In this document: one piece after another, positions 25,240 to 34,580 of the stretch
Layout of the letters: every line of letters begins with the position of its first letter
Numbering within the stretch: the stretch's first letter is position 1
Origin: Georgfuchsia sp049276455
GTDB lineage: Bacteria > Pseudomonadota > Gammaproteobacteria > Burkholderiales > Rhodocyclaceae
DNA length: 64,000 nt
Assembly: GCA_049276455.1 (NCBI GenBank)
Contig: JBASWL010000021.1
Location: 210,457 to 274,456 of the forward strand
Direction: 5' to 3'
Made by a program: the position numbers and the translations under genes
The notes under the pieces: generated by a model
What the model was told of the DNA's origin: nothing
Databases searched by the model: none
Seen by the model: the letters and a program-made list of their open reading frames with translations, nothing else

Positions 25240-27602
25240 TTCTGTCTCCCCACCGGCGTGGGCACGGCATCGCGGAGCGGTGCCGGGGCCTGGTCAAGGG
25301 GTGGCGTAATCGGGATAGGGTTCTTGATAGCTGTAGGTAGTTGCTCTGAATAAACGAATTCATGTACGACCGCCATACTCTGGGGAGCAGTCGCGGTAAT
25401 CGATGTCAGTCCTTCCGGCATATCCATATAGCTTTCCGGCACGCCCTTCAGGGCTTTCTCCATGAAGTTTATCCACATCGGCATGGCGGCACCGCCACCT
25501 GTTTCGTGATCACCCAGACTTTTTGGCTGGTCGAAACCCATCCAGGTGATTGCGACTACCGTTGGTTGATAGCCGCAAAACCAGGCATCGAAGGAATCGT
25601 TGGTGGTGCCGGTCTTGCCTGCGATGTCATAGCGCTTCAATGCCTGTCCCGCACGCGCCGCAGTGCCTCTGCGTGTGACGTCATGCATCATGCTGTCCAA
25701 AATGTAGGCGTTGCGTGCGTCTATGACGCGCAATGATTCATCACCAGCCACCGGGGCATCGAACTGCGCCAGCACCCTGCCTTTCTCATCGAGAATCTGG
25801 CGCACGATATAAGGCTGGATCTTGTAACCGCCATTGGCGAAGATGGAGTAGGCAGCCAGCTGCTGCCACGGCGTAACGGAACCTGCACCCAGAGCCATAG
25901 TCAGATAGGGCGGATGCTTGTCGGCATCGAAACCGAAGCGAGTGATGTAGGCCTGAGCATATCCTGGGCCGATTGCCTGCAACAAGCGGATCGAGACCAT
26001 GTTCTTGGATTTGGCGAGCGCTGTGCGCAGAGTCATTGGACCATCGTATTTGCTATCGTAGTTTTTTGGCTCCCATGCCTGACTGCCTGTCTCGTCGGCG
26101 GAAATGACAATCGGCTCATCCGGAAATATTGTGGCTGCGGTGTACCCCTTCTCGATGGCTGCCGAATAAATAAAGGGTTTGAAGCTTGAGCCCGGCTGAC
26201 GCCAAGCCTGGGTGACATGATTGAACTTGTTGCGGTTGAAGTCGAACCCCCCTACCAAGGCACGGATGGCGCCATCAATCGGGCTGGCAGCGACGAAGGC
26301 GGATTCGACCACAGGCATCTGGGAAATCTGCCATTGGCGCTTGCTGTCTTTCATCAGGCGGATCACCGCGCCTCGGCGCAGCCGTTTATTGGCCGGGGCC
26401 TTGTCGTCAAGCATGCGTGAGGCAAATTTGAGGCTGTTGCCACTGAGGGTGACGATGCCCTCGCCGCTGATATAGACACGCAGCCGGCTTGTCGATGCTT
26501 CGAGCACAACGGCGGCTTTGAGATCGTCCATATCGTCAATATCGGAGAGTAGCTCCTCCAGTACTTCATCCTGCTCGGTATGGATGTCCTGCATATCGAG
26601 GTAGGCTTCGGCACCGCGATAGCCGTGGCGACGGTCATAATCGAGTACGCCTTCCCGTAGCGCGGCGTAAGCAGCCTCCTGATCGGCCTTGGTTATGGTG
26701 GTGATGACTTGCAGGCCGGTGCTGTAGGCGGCATTGCTGAAGCGATCCACCACGATCCGACGCGCCATCTCCGCGATGTAGTCGGCGTGGATGCCGTAAT
26801 TGTTCGGATCGTGTTTTACATGCAGGAGTTCAGCGCTGGCACTTTTGAGTTGGCCATCGGTAATGAACTTCAATTCGTGCATGCGCCGCAGCACATATCT
26901 TTGCCGCAACTTGGCGCGCTTGGGATTGACTACCGGGTTAAAGGCTGACGGAGCTTTGGGCAAGCCGGCCAGCATGGCGGATTCTGCAATGCTTAGATCA
27001 TTTAGCGGCTTGCCGAAATAGCTTTGCGCGGCGGCGGCAAAACCATAGGCACGCTGGCCAAGATAAATCTGATTGACATATAGCTCGAGAATCTTGTCCT
27101 TGCCCAGACTATGTTCGATCTTGAAAGCAAGCAGTGCTTCATAGACTTTTCGTGTCAGTGTCTTTTCGCTGGAAAGAAAGAAGTTACGCGCCACCTGCAT
27201 GGTGATGGTCGAAGCTCCTTGACGCTTGCCGCCGCTGACGAAATTTGAATAGGCGGCGCGCAAGACGCCTATGGTGTCGATTCCAGGGTGTTGATAGAAA
27301 CGCTCGTCCTCGGCCGCCAGAATCGCGTGCTTCATGACCTGCGGCACGTCATTGATGTTGACCAGATTGCGCCGTTCCTCACCAAATTCGCCAATCAAAT
27401 AGCCGTCGGAGGTATAAATGCGCAAGGGCACCTTCGGCTGATAGTTGGTCAGCACATCCAGAGACGGCAACTGGGGGTAGGCGAGGATCACAATGATCCC
27501 TACCAATGCAGTTCCGATCAGAATCAGGCCAAGCAGGAACAGCAGTGAAAGTAGGATCCAACGCAAAGAGTTGGGTAATGCAGGGTCTGTTTTGGCTATC
27601 AC
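25236..27602 (-). CDS. mrcA: Penicillin-binding protein 1A, bifunctional transglycosylase/transpeptidase
   Basis: A 788-residue inner-membrane enzyme with one N-terminal anchor (about residues 13-42). Glycosyltransferase family 51 motifs are AILAAEDERFYQHPGID (catalytic E98), GASTITMQVARN and the LYVNQIYLGQRAYG block. An OB-like insert (about 320-430) follows. The transpeptidase domain has SSFK (about 470), SKN (about 525) and KTGTT (about 663). It polymerises and crosslinks peptidoglycan. Divergent from the pilM operon, as in many proteobacteria where mrcA flanks pilMNOPQ. Confidence 0.96.
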   Translation of the reverse strand: MIAKTDPALPNSLRWILLSLLFLLGLILIGTALVGIIVILAYPQLPSLDVLTNYQPKVPLRIYTSDGYLIGEFGEERRNLVNINDVPQVMKHAILAAEDERFYQHPGIDTIGVLRAAYSNFVSGGKRQGASTITMQVARNFFLSSEKTLTRKVYEALLAFKIEHSLGKDKILELYVNQIYLGQRAYGFAAAAQSYFGKPLNDLSIAESAMLAGLPKAPSAFNPVVNPKRAKLRQRYVLRRMHELKFITDGQLKSASAELLHVKHDPNNYGIHADYIAEMARRIVVDRFSNAAYSTGLQVITTITKADQEAAYAALREGVLDYDRRHGYRGAEAYLDMQDIHTEQDEVLEELLSDIDDMDDLKAAVVLEASTSRLRVYISGEGIVTLSGNSLKFASRMLDDKAPANKRLRRGAVIRLMKDSKRQWQISQMPVVESAFVAASPIDGAIRALVGGFDFNRNKFNHVTQAWRQPGSSFKPFIYSAAIEKGYTAATIFPDEPIVISADETGSQAWEPKNYDSKYDGPMTLRTALAKSKNMVSIRLLQAIGPGYAQAYITRFGFDADKHPPYLTMALGAGSVTPWQQLAAYSIFANGGYKIQPYIVRQILDEKGRVLAQFDAPVAGDESLRVIDARNAYILDSMMHDVTRRGTAARAGQALKRYDIAGKTGTTNDSFDAWFCGYQPTVVAITWMGFDQPKSLGDHETGGGAAMPMWINFMEKALKGVPESYMDMPEGLTSITATAPQSMAVVHEFVYSEQLPTAIKNPIPITPPLDQAPAPLRDAVPTPVGRQN

Positions 27603-27695
27603 CTGCCTATTATATTGGCTAAGCTTATTCGTGATTTATTGCCGTCAGGAATAGCAAATTTGCTTTACAGGTATATTGGTTGCTGCTAGGATTTG

Positions 27696-27717
27696 ATGTA
27701 AATTGTCAGCTTTACAT
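27696..27717. promoter_or_regulatory. Inverted repeat ATGTAAA-N8-TTTACAT upstream of pilM
   Basis: Perfect 7-bp arms at 27696-27702 and 27711-27717, overlapping a second perfect palindrome TTACATGTAA (27712-27721). A further TTTACA lies at 27664. The site is 30 bases before the pilM start codon and overlaps the likely core promoter, where TTGGTT (27677) and TAAATT (27700) are spaced by 17. It could bind a dimeric regulator of pilus genes; the regulator is unknown. Confidence 0.45.
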
Positions 27718-27746
27718 GTAAGTCAATATTTTTTAAGGGAAATTTC

Positions 27747-28823
27747 TTGCGGGTTGACCTTTCTATTTTCGATCCAAACAACCAGCCATTGATCGGATTG
27801 GACATCAGTTCATCCTCGATCAAGATGGTGGAGCTTTCGCGCACCGATAAGGGCGGCATGAAAGTAGAGCGCTATGCGATAGAACTTCTCCCGCATGATG
27901 CTGTTGTTGATGGAAAAATTGTCAATAGCGAGGCAATTACCGAGACAATCGGGAAAGCGCTAAGGCGCATGGGTACCAATGCGAAGTTGGTGGCGATGGC
28001 GTTACCAACGGCTGCAGTCATTACCAAAAAAATTATCTTGCCGGCGAATCTCCGAGAGCAGGAGATGGAGGTTCAGGTCGAATCCGAGGCAAATCAATAT
28101 ATTCCGTTTGCACTGGAAGAGGTCAACCTCGATTTTCAGGTAATTGGACCTGCTCCCTCCGGAACGGATGATGTGGAAGTGCTCCTTGCTGCATCGCGCA
28201 AGGAGATGGTTGATGACAGAGTTGCTTGTGCACTTGGGGCCAAGTTGAAGGCTTGGGTCATGGACATAGAGGCATATGCCGCTCAAGCCGCATTTGAGTT
28301 GGTGGAAACTCAAATGCCTGACGGAGGCAGTGATCAATGTATTGCTCTGGTTGATGTGGGCGCTAACGTCATGAATGTAACCATGATGCGCAATGACCAA
28401 ACGGTATATAGCCGTGAGCAGGCTTTTGGTGGCGCGCAACTCACCCAAGACATCATGCGTGCCTACGGCATGAGCATTGAAGAAGCGGAGGCGGGCAAGC
28501 GATCAGGTTCCCTGCCTGACAACTACGAGAAAGAAATTCTCGGTCCGTTTCTGGAAAGTTTGGCGCTAGAGGTGGCCCGGGCTTTGCAATTCTTTTTTAC
28601 ATCAACGCAATATACCCAGATTGACCATATCGTCTTGTCGGGAGGATGTGCCACTTTACCCAATGTGAGTGAGGTGGTCTTTGTTCATACCCAAGTGAAT
28701 ACAATTGTGGCGAACCCATTTACCAACATGACTTTGGCGTCACGGGTCAAGGAGCGTGCGTTGCTTGCAGATGCGCCATCCTTGATGATTGCCTGTGGCC
28801 TAGCCTTGAGGAGATTCGACTAG
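27747..28823 (+). CDS. pilM: Type IV pilus inner-membrane assembly protein PilM
   Basis: A 358-residue actin-like cytoplasmic ATP-binding protein. It has GLDISSSSIKMVELS (phosphate 1), ALVDVGANVMNVTMM (phosphate 2) and VLSGGCATLPNVSE (adenosine). PilM docks on the N-terminal tail of PilN and links the alignment complex to the cytosolic motor. It starts with TTG after AAGGGAAA; no nearby ATG gives the conserved N-terminus. It heads the pilMNOPQ operon, and its stop overlaps pilN by one base. Confidence 0.94.
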   Translation: MRVDLSIFDPNNQPLIGLDISSSSIKMVELSRTDKGGMKVERYAIELLPHDAVVDGKIVNSEAITETIGKALRRMGTNAKLVAMALPTAAVITKKIILPANLREQEMEVQVESEANQYIPFALEEVNLDFQVIGPAPSGTDDVEVLLAASRKEMVDDRVACALGAKLKAWVMDIEAYAAQAAFELVETQMPDGGSDQCIALVDVGANVMNVTMMRNDQTVYSREQAFGGAQLTQDIMRAYGMSIEEAEAGKRSGSLPDNYEKEILGPFLESLALEVARALQFFFTSTQYTQIDHIVLSGGCATLPNVSEVVFVHTQVNTIVANPFTNMTLASRVKERALLADAPSLMIACGLALRRFD

Positions 28824-29419
28824 TGATCAGAGTCAATCTCCTGCCGCATCGGGAAGAAAAGCGAAAGGCTAGGCGCCAGCAATTTTATGCGGTGGCCGGC
28901 TTGCTTGTTGTTTTGGCTGGGGTTATTTGGTTCCTTGGCTTTACCGTTATCAACGGATATATAAGCTCGCAGCAGGCGACAAACGATTACCTGGAAAAGG
29001 AAATCAGCGTTCTAAAAAAGCAGATTGCAGAAATTTCCAGCATCAAAGAACAGACCGATGCCTTGCTTGCCCGCAAACAGGTCATAGAGTCGTTACAGGG
29101 AAATCGGGCGCAAACGGTGACACTTTTCAATGAATTGCTGAGCTGCGTTCCGGACGGAATCAGGCTGGTTTTATTGAGTCAGGATGGGCGCAGAATTAAT
29201 GTTACCGGTGAAGCTCTATCGGAAGCGCGCGTATCGACTTTAATCCGCTCATTGGAAGAGTCGACGTTATTCGAACACGCGGTTCCCATTGAAATCAGAG
29301 CGTTAGCTTCTGCTAGCAATAACTCGTTGTTCACCTTTCAACTAACGGTGATGATTGCACAACCATCGGCGGACTCGACCAAGTCGAAACCGCACAATGA
29401 TAGAGCAGTCAAAGGCTAG
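28823..29419 (+). CDS. pilN: Type IV pilus assembly protein PilN
   Basis: A 198-residue bitopic inner-membrane protein. The cytoplasmic tail starts MIRVNLLPHREEKRKARR, matching the INLLPWR-type PilM-binding motif. One membrane helix (about 22-45), a coiled coil (about 50-95) and a periplasmic ferredoxin-like domain follow. It starts with GTG overlapping the pilM stop. It forms the alignment subcomplex with PilO. Confidence 0.93.
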   Translation: MIRVNLLPHREEKRKARRQQFYAVAGLLVVLAGVIWFLGFTVINGYISSQQATNDYLEKEISVLKKQIAEISSIKEQTDALLARKQVIESLQGNRAQTVTLFNELLSCVPDGIRLVLLSQDGRRINVTGEALSEARVSTLIRSLEESTLFEHAVPIEIRALASASNNSLFTFQLTVMIAQPSADSTKSKPHNDRAVKG

Positions 29420-29423
29420 AACA

Positions 29424-30134
29424 ATGAAAAAACCTGCCCTGCCCACGTTCAAGATGCCTGCCGTTGATTTAAAAGGCTTGGCAGAAGACTTCAAGACATT
29501 GGATCCCAAAGATCCAGGTTTGTGGCCCACTGCGCCGAAGTGGGTCATACTCGCTGCATTGTTCATAGGTTTGCTCGTTGCCGCATGGTTCGTCGGATGG
29601 AGCGGACAACTTGACGAACTTGATGCAAAGCGGAAAAAAGAAGTCGAGCTCAAGGCTGATTGGCTTGCAAAAAAGTCAAAGGCAATCAACCTTGACGAAT
29701 ACCGCAAGCAGCTCGCGGAAATCGACAGGTCGTTCGGTGATCTGCTGAAGCAGTTGCCAAACAAGGCCGAAATGGACGGCATGATTGTCGACGTCAGCCA
29801 AGCGGCTCTGACGCGCGGCCTCAAACAGGAACTATTTAAACCAGGGGCGGAAGCAAAAAAGGAATTTTATGCCTCTGTGCCGATCAGTCTGGTTCTTACC
29901 GGCGGTTATAACGAATTAGGGGAGTTTACTGCAGATATCGCAAAGCTGCCGCGTATCGTAACGCTAAATAACATCAAACTGGCGCCAAAGGATAAGGATA
30001 AGAAATCCAGCAATGGCAATGTGTTGACAATGCAGGCAACTGCCATGACATACCGTTATCTGGACGAGTCCGAGATGGCGGCCCAGAAAAAAAATAAGGC
30101 TGCAGCCAAAAAGAAAAGAGGCCGCAGAAAATGA
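29424..30134 (+). CDS. pilO: Type IV pilus assembly protein PilO
   Basis: A 236-residue bitopic membrane protein starting MKKPALPTFKMPAVDLKGLAE. The LDPKDPGLWP segment leads into one membrane helix (about 38-58), then a coiled coil and a periplasmic domain. ATG 29424 is chosen because it lies four bases after the pilN stop with AAAGG upstream; earlier in-frame ATGs (29397, 29355) fall inside pilN. The C-terminus ends in a Lys/Arg-rich tail (about residues 220-236), longer and more basic than usual. It pairs with PilN and contacts PilP. Confidence 0.92.
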   Translation: MKKPALPTFKMPAVDLKGLAEDFKTLDPKDPGLWPTAPKWVILAALFIGLLVAAWFVGWSGQLDELDAKRKKEVELKADWLAKKSKAINLDEYRKQLAEIDRSFGDLLKQLPNKAEMDGMIVDVSQAALTRGLKQELFKPGAEAKKEFYASVPISLVLTGGYNELGEFTADIAKLPRIVTLNNIKLAPKDKDKKSSNGNVLTMQATAMTYRYLDESEMAAQKKNKAAAKKKRGRRK

Positions 30135-30703
30135 AACAATGGAATAGGATCCTTATTGGCTTTGCCGCAGCAATATTCTCGTTGTTGCTGGCGGGCTGTG
30201 GCAACGACGATCATGGCGATGTGCGCGCCTGGATGCTGGAAGCCTCCAAAGATCTGCGCGGCCATGTTCCGGATTTGCCACAAATCAAGCCGCTGGATGT
30301 CAAGCCCTACGAGCCAGGTGACATGATTTCACCTTTCTCATCAGAAAAGGTGGTTTCAGGCGGCCTTGTCGGTGGTACACGAGTATTGCGCTCCGGCGGG
30401 CCGGCGCCGTTGAATCCCGACAGCTATCCATTGACCAAAGCACCACTGGAGGCAATACGTTTTGTCGGGACGATCATTGTAGACAAGGACGTTCGTGCGC
30501 TGGTGCAGGTGGAGCGGGAGCCGGTAAGGCAGGTACGGATAGGGGAATACATGGGGCAGAACTACGGCCGTGTTCAGCGGATAACGCCTGCCAGCGATGA
30601 TTCTTCGGGCCATGTGCTGCTGAAGGAAAAGCTTTTCGACAAAGGGGTATGGGTCGAGCGGGATACCGTTTTCCCAGCGCAGGGTAAAGGAGACCGGAAA
30701 TGA
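30131..30703 (+). CDS. pilP: Type IV pilus lipoprotein PilP
   Basis: A 190-residue lipoprotein with a signal peptide ending in the lipobox LLLAGC (C23). A flexible Pro-rich linker comes next. The C-terminal beta domain includes FVGTIIVDKDVRALVQV and VRIGEYMGQNYGRVQRI, the block that contacts PilQ. It links the PilNO complex to the secretin. The ATG overlaps the pilO stop (ATGA) and its own stop overlaps pilQ in the same way. Confidence 0.93.
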   Translation: MKQWNRILIGFAAAIFSLLLAGCGNDDHGDVRAWMLEASKDLRGHVPDLPQIKPLDVKPYEPGDMISPFSSEKVVSGGLVGGTRVLRSGGPAPLNPDSYPLTKAPLEAIRFVGTIIVDKDVRALVQVEREPVRQVRIGEYMGQNYGRVQRITPASDDSSGHVLLKEKLFDKGVWVERDTVFPAQGKGDRK

Positions 30704-32934
30704 TTCAGAAACAACGATGGATTGGTTTATGCGCAGCGTTCATTTTTGCGCTGGGAGTTGTCACGGCAACATGCGAGGCTGTTGCCGACGACGAAGGCGT
30801 AGCCGTTACAACCAATGCGATTGAGAAGATCGAAGCTTCTGCTATTTCAGGCCAGACACTCCTAAAGGTCACATTGCGTCAACCCTTGGCTAATTTGCCG
30901 TCCTCCTTCACTGTATCGTCTCCGCCACGAATCGCATTTGACTTTATCAACACAACAAATGAGTCAGGCAGCAATACGAAGCAGGTTTCATTGTCCGATT
31001 TGCAAAGCATCAATATTGTCCAGGCTGGCGCCCGCACCCGGCTTGTTCTGAATCTGAATCGCTCTAGCCGCTACGATGCGAAATTAGATGGCAGTGTGCT
31101 CTACATCTCTCTGGGAGGAGTGGTGGCTTCTGTGGCGGCAACTTCCAGTACCGGGATATCTCCCACCTTTGGTGCTGTTACCGGTCGATCATCTGACGAG
31201 GGCAACTCCATACAGAATGTCGATTTCCGTGTGGAGTCATCGGATGTAGCCAGAATAAATATCGATTTATCGGACCCCAATCCGCTCATAGATGTAAAGC
31301 GCCAAGGGTCAAGTCTTGTGTTACTGCTACAAGGTGTGAAATTACCTGATCGTTTGGCGCGGCGACTCGATGTGCGGGATTTTGGCACCCCAGTCGTTAG
31401 TGCCACAACAACGGCCTTGGGCCAAGGAACCCAGATGGTTATTGCCGGCCGCGGCGATTGGGACTACAACGTGACGCAACTCGATACCACGGTAAAAATC
31501 GAGGTCCGGCGCGTCGTCAATGACCCCAACAGCTTGGCGAACGCAAAGGAGATTCAAGGGAAGACAGTCAGTTTCAATTTTACGCAACCGGTTCCGGTAA
31601 GCCAGATGATCGGCATATTCCAGGACATCACAGGTCTTAACTTTGTAATAATGCCGGGCGTAACTGGCGAGATCGAGCGACTGAAAATGGAAAACACGCC
31701 GGTCGAAACTGCGATTGACGTCATAAGCCGGATGTATGGCCTTTCAATGCGCCGTTATAGCAACCTTGTTGTGGTTGGCAGGGCCGCAGATTTGGCAAAG
31801 TACGAAAAGGAAGCGCACGACTTGACGGTCGCGCGGCAGGACACTGCACCGATTGAGCAGGAATCCATCAAGGTTCGGTATAGGCCTGCTGCTGAAATTG
31901 TGGCGGCACTTACTGGAAGTCCTCTGGCTTCGAATCCCAGTAGCAGCGCATATGGAACAGGTTCTACTGTGCCGTCCCAAGGGAGCGGAAATCAACAACA
32001 GCAAAGCGTACCGTCCGGTGGCCAAACATCCGGCAACTCCCTCATCTCGGCACGCGGCAGCATTGCCTCCGATGCGGTAACTAATACGATATTCGTTGAT
32101 GAAACCAGAGCCCAGCTAAACAAGATCAGGGAAAGAGTGGCTGCACTGGATCTACCAATCAAGCAGGTGATGATTGAAGCGCGGATTGTGAGCGTTACGA
32201 CCGATTTTTCCAGATCCCTTGGCTCCAAGCTGAGTTTTATCGCTAATCCGTCGAATGCCACGATGACAGGGACTCTTGCCAGCAGCCCCAATTCACCTGC
32301 TGGCATTACCTCGACTTATGGCGCCGGGAAGCAAGCCATACTCAATGGGGGCTTTAATTCTGCAGCCGGGGCCAGCTCTGGAAATATTGTTTTATCCTTG
32401 CTGAACGCCAATCAAACCCGACTATTGCAACTCGAACTTTCTGCCAGCGAAACCGATGGCAATTCGAAGAGTATCTCGTCACCCAAGATATTGACCCAAG
32501 ATGGCCGTCAAGCCACCATTACTGATGGACAAACCTTGTTCTATCAACTTCAGGGGGGCACTAATGGACCAACTACAGTGTCGGTCGATGCAGCGACCAA
32601 ACTGGACGTTACCCCACAGATTGGTAGCGATGGGAAAATTCAACTCAAATTGAATGTCAACAAGGGTGGCGTGGGAACTGTTACCACCAATGCCGGTCCC
32701 AGCGTAACCAAGCAGGAGGTCAAGACTAACGTGGTTGTGGAAAACGGCGGCACCTTGATGTTGGGCGGAGTATTTACCGACCAGGAGAGTGATGCCACTA
32801 GTCAAGTCCCTCTTTTGGGCGATATACCCTTCCTTGGCTGGATGTTCAAGCAGAAGACGAAAAACAGAAACCGTACGGAACTACTTATTTTTCTTACTCC
32901 TCGCATCGTCACAGAGGAATTGACGCTCCAATAG
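30700..32934 (+). CDS. pilQ: Type IV pilus secretin PilQ
   Basis: A 744-residue outer-membrane secretin. A signal peptide (about 1-30) precedes two AMIN domains (about 40-140 and 170-265) that bind peptidoglycan, an STN/N0 domain (VSFNFTQPVPVSQMIGIFQD), an N1 domain, and the secretin core ending in LGGVFTDQESDATSQVPLLG and FLGWMFKQ. A Gly/Ser/Gln-rich low-complexity insert (about residues 405-450) separates N1 strands. It forms the gated ring through which the pilus exits. Confidence 0.95.
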   Translation: MIQKQRWIGLCAAFIFALGVVTATCEAVADDEGVAVTTNAIEKIEASAISGQTLLKVTLRQPLANLPSSFTVSSPPRIAFDFINTTNESGSNTKQVSLSDLQSINIVQAGARTRLVLNLNRSSRYDAKLDGSVLYISLGGVVASVAATSSTGISPTFGAVTGRSSDEGNSIQNVDFRVESSDVARINIDLSDPNPLIDVKRQGSSLVLLLQGVKLPDRLARRLDVRDFGTPVVSATTTALGQGTQMVIAGRGDWDYNVTQLDTTVKIEVRRVVNDPNSLANAKEIQGKTVSFNFTQPVPVSQMIGIFQDITGLNFVIMPGVTGEIERLKMENTPVETAIDVISRMYGLSMRRYSNLVVVGRAADLAKYEKEAHDLTVARQDTAPIEQESIKVRYRPAAEIVAALTGSPLASNPSSSAYGTGSTVPSQGSGNQQQQSVPSGGQTSGNSLISARGSIASDAVTNTIFVDETRAQLNKIRERVAALDLPIKQVMIEARIVSVTTDFSRSLGSKLSFIANPSNATMTGTLASSPNSPAGITSTYGAGKQAILNGGFNSAAGASSGNIVLSLLNANQTRLLQLELSASETDGNSKSISSPKILTQDGRQATITDGQTLFYQLQGGTNGPTTVSVDAATKLDVTPQIGSDGKIQLKLNVNKGGVGTVTTNAGPSVTKQEVKTNVVVENGGTLMLGGVFTDQESDATSQVPLLGDIPFLGWMFKQKTKNRNRTELLIFLTPRIVTEELTLQ

Positions 32935-32946
32935 AATCAGCATCAT

Positions 32947-33483
32947 TTGGCGTTCATTGTTTTGCCACAATCGATTTTCCTTGTCGGTCTGATGGGTGCC
33001 GGCAAGACGACCGTTGGTCGCCTGCTGGCAAAGAGGCTACAGACACGCTTTGTGGATAGCGACCACGAAGTAGCGGCAGTGACTGGCGTAAATATCCCGA
33101 CTATTTTCGATATTGAAGGCGAAGCCGGATTTCGCCGCCGCGAATCAGAGACCATCCAACGTCTTTGCCAGGAAGATAATATCGTCATGGCGACCGGCGG
33201 TGGCGCGGTGCTTGATCCTGATATCAGGCAATGCCTGCGAAACAGAGGCACAGTAGTCTATCTTTCTGCATCCCCTGAGACTTTATATGAACGCACACGA
33301 CGCGATGCGGGTCGCCCTCTGTTACAGGTGAAAGATCGGTTGTCCAGATTGCGCGAACTGCACCAGCAACGCGACCCCCTCTACCATGAGGTCGCGCATC
33401 TCGTGGTTGAAGTGGGGCGTACCTCAGCTCCTCATGTGGTTCGTCAAATACTCGCGGCACTGGCCTCAGATGCACACGCTTGA
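32947..33483 (+). CDS. aroK: Shikimate kinase
   Basis: A 178-residue kinase phosphorylating shikimate at O3. The Walker A GLMGAGKTT is at 14-22, FVDSDHEV and the FRRRESE shikimate-binding Arg block follow, then VMATGGGAVL. It starts with TTG 12 bases after pilQ. This pilQ-aroK-aroB order is classical in beta- and gammaproteobacteria. Its last 14 bases overlap aroB. Confidence 0.95.
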   Translation: MAFIVLPQSIFLVGLMGAGKTTVGRLLAKRLQTRFVDSDHEVAAVTGVNIPTIFDIEGEAGFRRRESETIQRLCQEDNIVMATGGGAVLDPDIRQCLRNRGTVVYLSASPETLYERTRRDAGRPLLQVKDRLSRLRELHQQRDPLYHEVAHLVVEVGRTSAPHVVRQILAALASDAHA

Positions 33484-34570
33484 AGTCTCACTTGGGGATC
33501 GCAGCTACCCCATCCTTATCGGTCCCGGCATTTACGCGGCTTCAGCGCTGATGGTCGATCATCTGACAGGCAGACGTTTGGCGATTGTCACCAATGAAAC
33601 GATAGCGCCGCTTTATCTGGCGCCATTAACGAGCGCTCTACGTGGTCAAGGCCTGTCAGTTATCGAGATCATTCTGCCTGATGGCGAGGTATACAAGACC
33701 GGCAAGACGCTGGATTCCATTTACGATGCTCTGATGCGTGAGCGTTGCGATCGCAGCACGACGCTGATTGCGTTGGGTGGTGGCGTTATCGGTGATATGT
33801 GCGGCTACGCTGCGGCGACCTATCAGCGCGGCATACCATTCATCCAGATCCCGACGACCCTGCTCGCGCAAGTAGACTCTTCAGTGGGCGGCAAGACCGG
33901 TATCAACCATCCACTTGGCAAAAACATGATTGGCGCCTTCTGGCAACCGAAGCTGGTACTTGCCGACACGGATACCCTGAAAACACTGCCAGCGCGGGAA
34001 CTCTCCGCCGGTCTGGCTGAGGTCATCAAGTACGGGCTGATCAGGGATAGCGCCTTCTTCGACTGGCTCGAAGCCAACATGGATCGGCTGGTCAGCTGTG
34101 ATCCTGATGCGCTGACCCATGCCATCGAACAATCATGTGTCAACAAAGCGGAAGTGGTGGCGGGCGACGAGCGGGAGACCGCCAAGGAAGGTGGCCGCGC
34201 TCTGCTCAACCTTGGACACACATTTGGTCATGCCATAGAAACTGCGCTTGGTTACGGCAAGTGGCTGCATGGTGAAGCCGTGGCAACCGGCATGTTGATG
34301 GCAGCGCATCTCTCGGCGCGTCTTGGCTGGCTCACATCAAGCGATGTTGTGCGCATCAGCGACTTGCTTCTGCGTGCCGGATTGCCGCTCAAGGCACCGC
34401 GCCTAGGAGCTGAAAAATATATTGATCTTATGGGGCATGACAAGAAGAACATAGGCGGATGTTTGCGTCTTGTCCTTCTCAAATGTATCGGTGAGGCCAT
34501 CACGACCAGCGCGGTTGAGCCGGCAGATGTGCTTGCCGCCATTGATGCCTGCTGCGATAACCCGCTGTAA
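33470..34570 (+). CDS. aroB: 3-dehydroquinate synthase
   Basis: A 366-residue enzyme of the shikimate pathway converting DAHP to 3-dehydroquinate with NAD+ and a divalent metal. Motifs: DGEVYKTGKTLDSIYDAL, ALGGGVIGDMCGYAAATYQR, VDSSVGGKTGIN and the metal-binding NLGHTFGHAIE. ATG 33470 (MHTLEVSLGDRSYPILIG) matches the family N-terminus and overlaps aroK by 14 bases; a longer frame to 33386 lies inside aroK. Confidence 0.96.
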   Translation: MHTLEVSLGDRSYPILIGPGIYAASALMVDHLTGRRLAIVTNETIAPLYLAPLTSALRGQGLSVIEIILPDGEVYKTGKTLDSIYDALMRERCDRSTTLIALGGGVIGDMCGYAAATYQRGIPFIQIPTTLLAQVDSSVGGKTGINHPLGKNMIGAFWQPKLVLADTDTLKTLPARELSAGLAEVIKYGLIRDSAFFDWLEANMDRLVSCDPDALTHAIEQSCVNKAEVVAGDERETAKEGGRALLNLGHTFGHAIETALGYGKWLHGEAVATGMLMAAHLSARLGWLTSSDVVRISDLLLRAGLPLKAPRLGAEKYIDLMGHDKKNIGGCLRLVLLKCIGEAITTSAVEPADVLAAIDACCDNPL

Positions 34571-34580
34571 ACCCTAGGGG

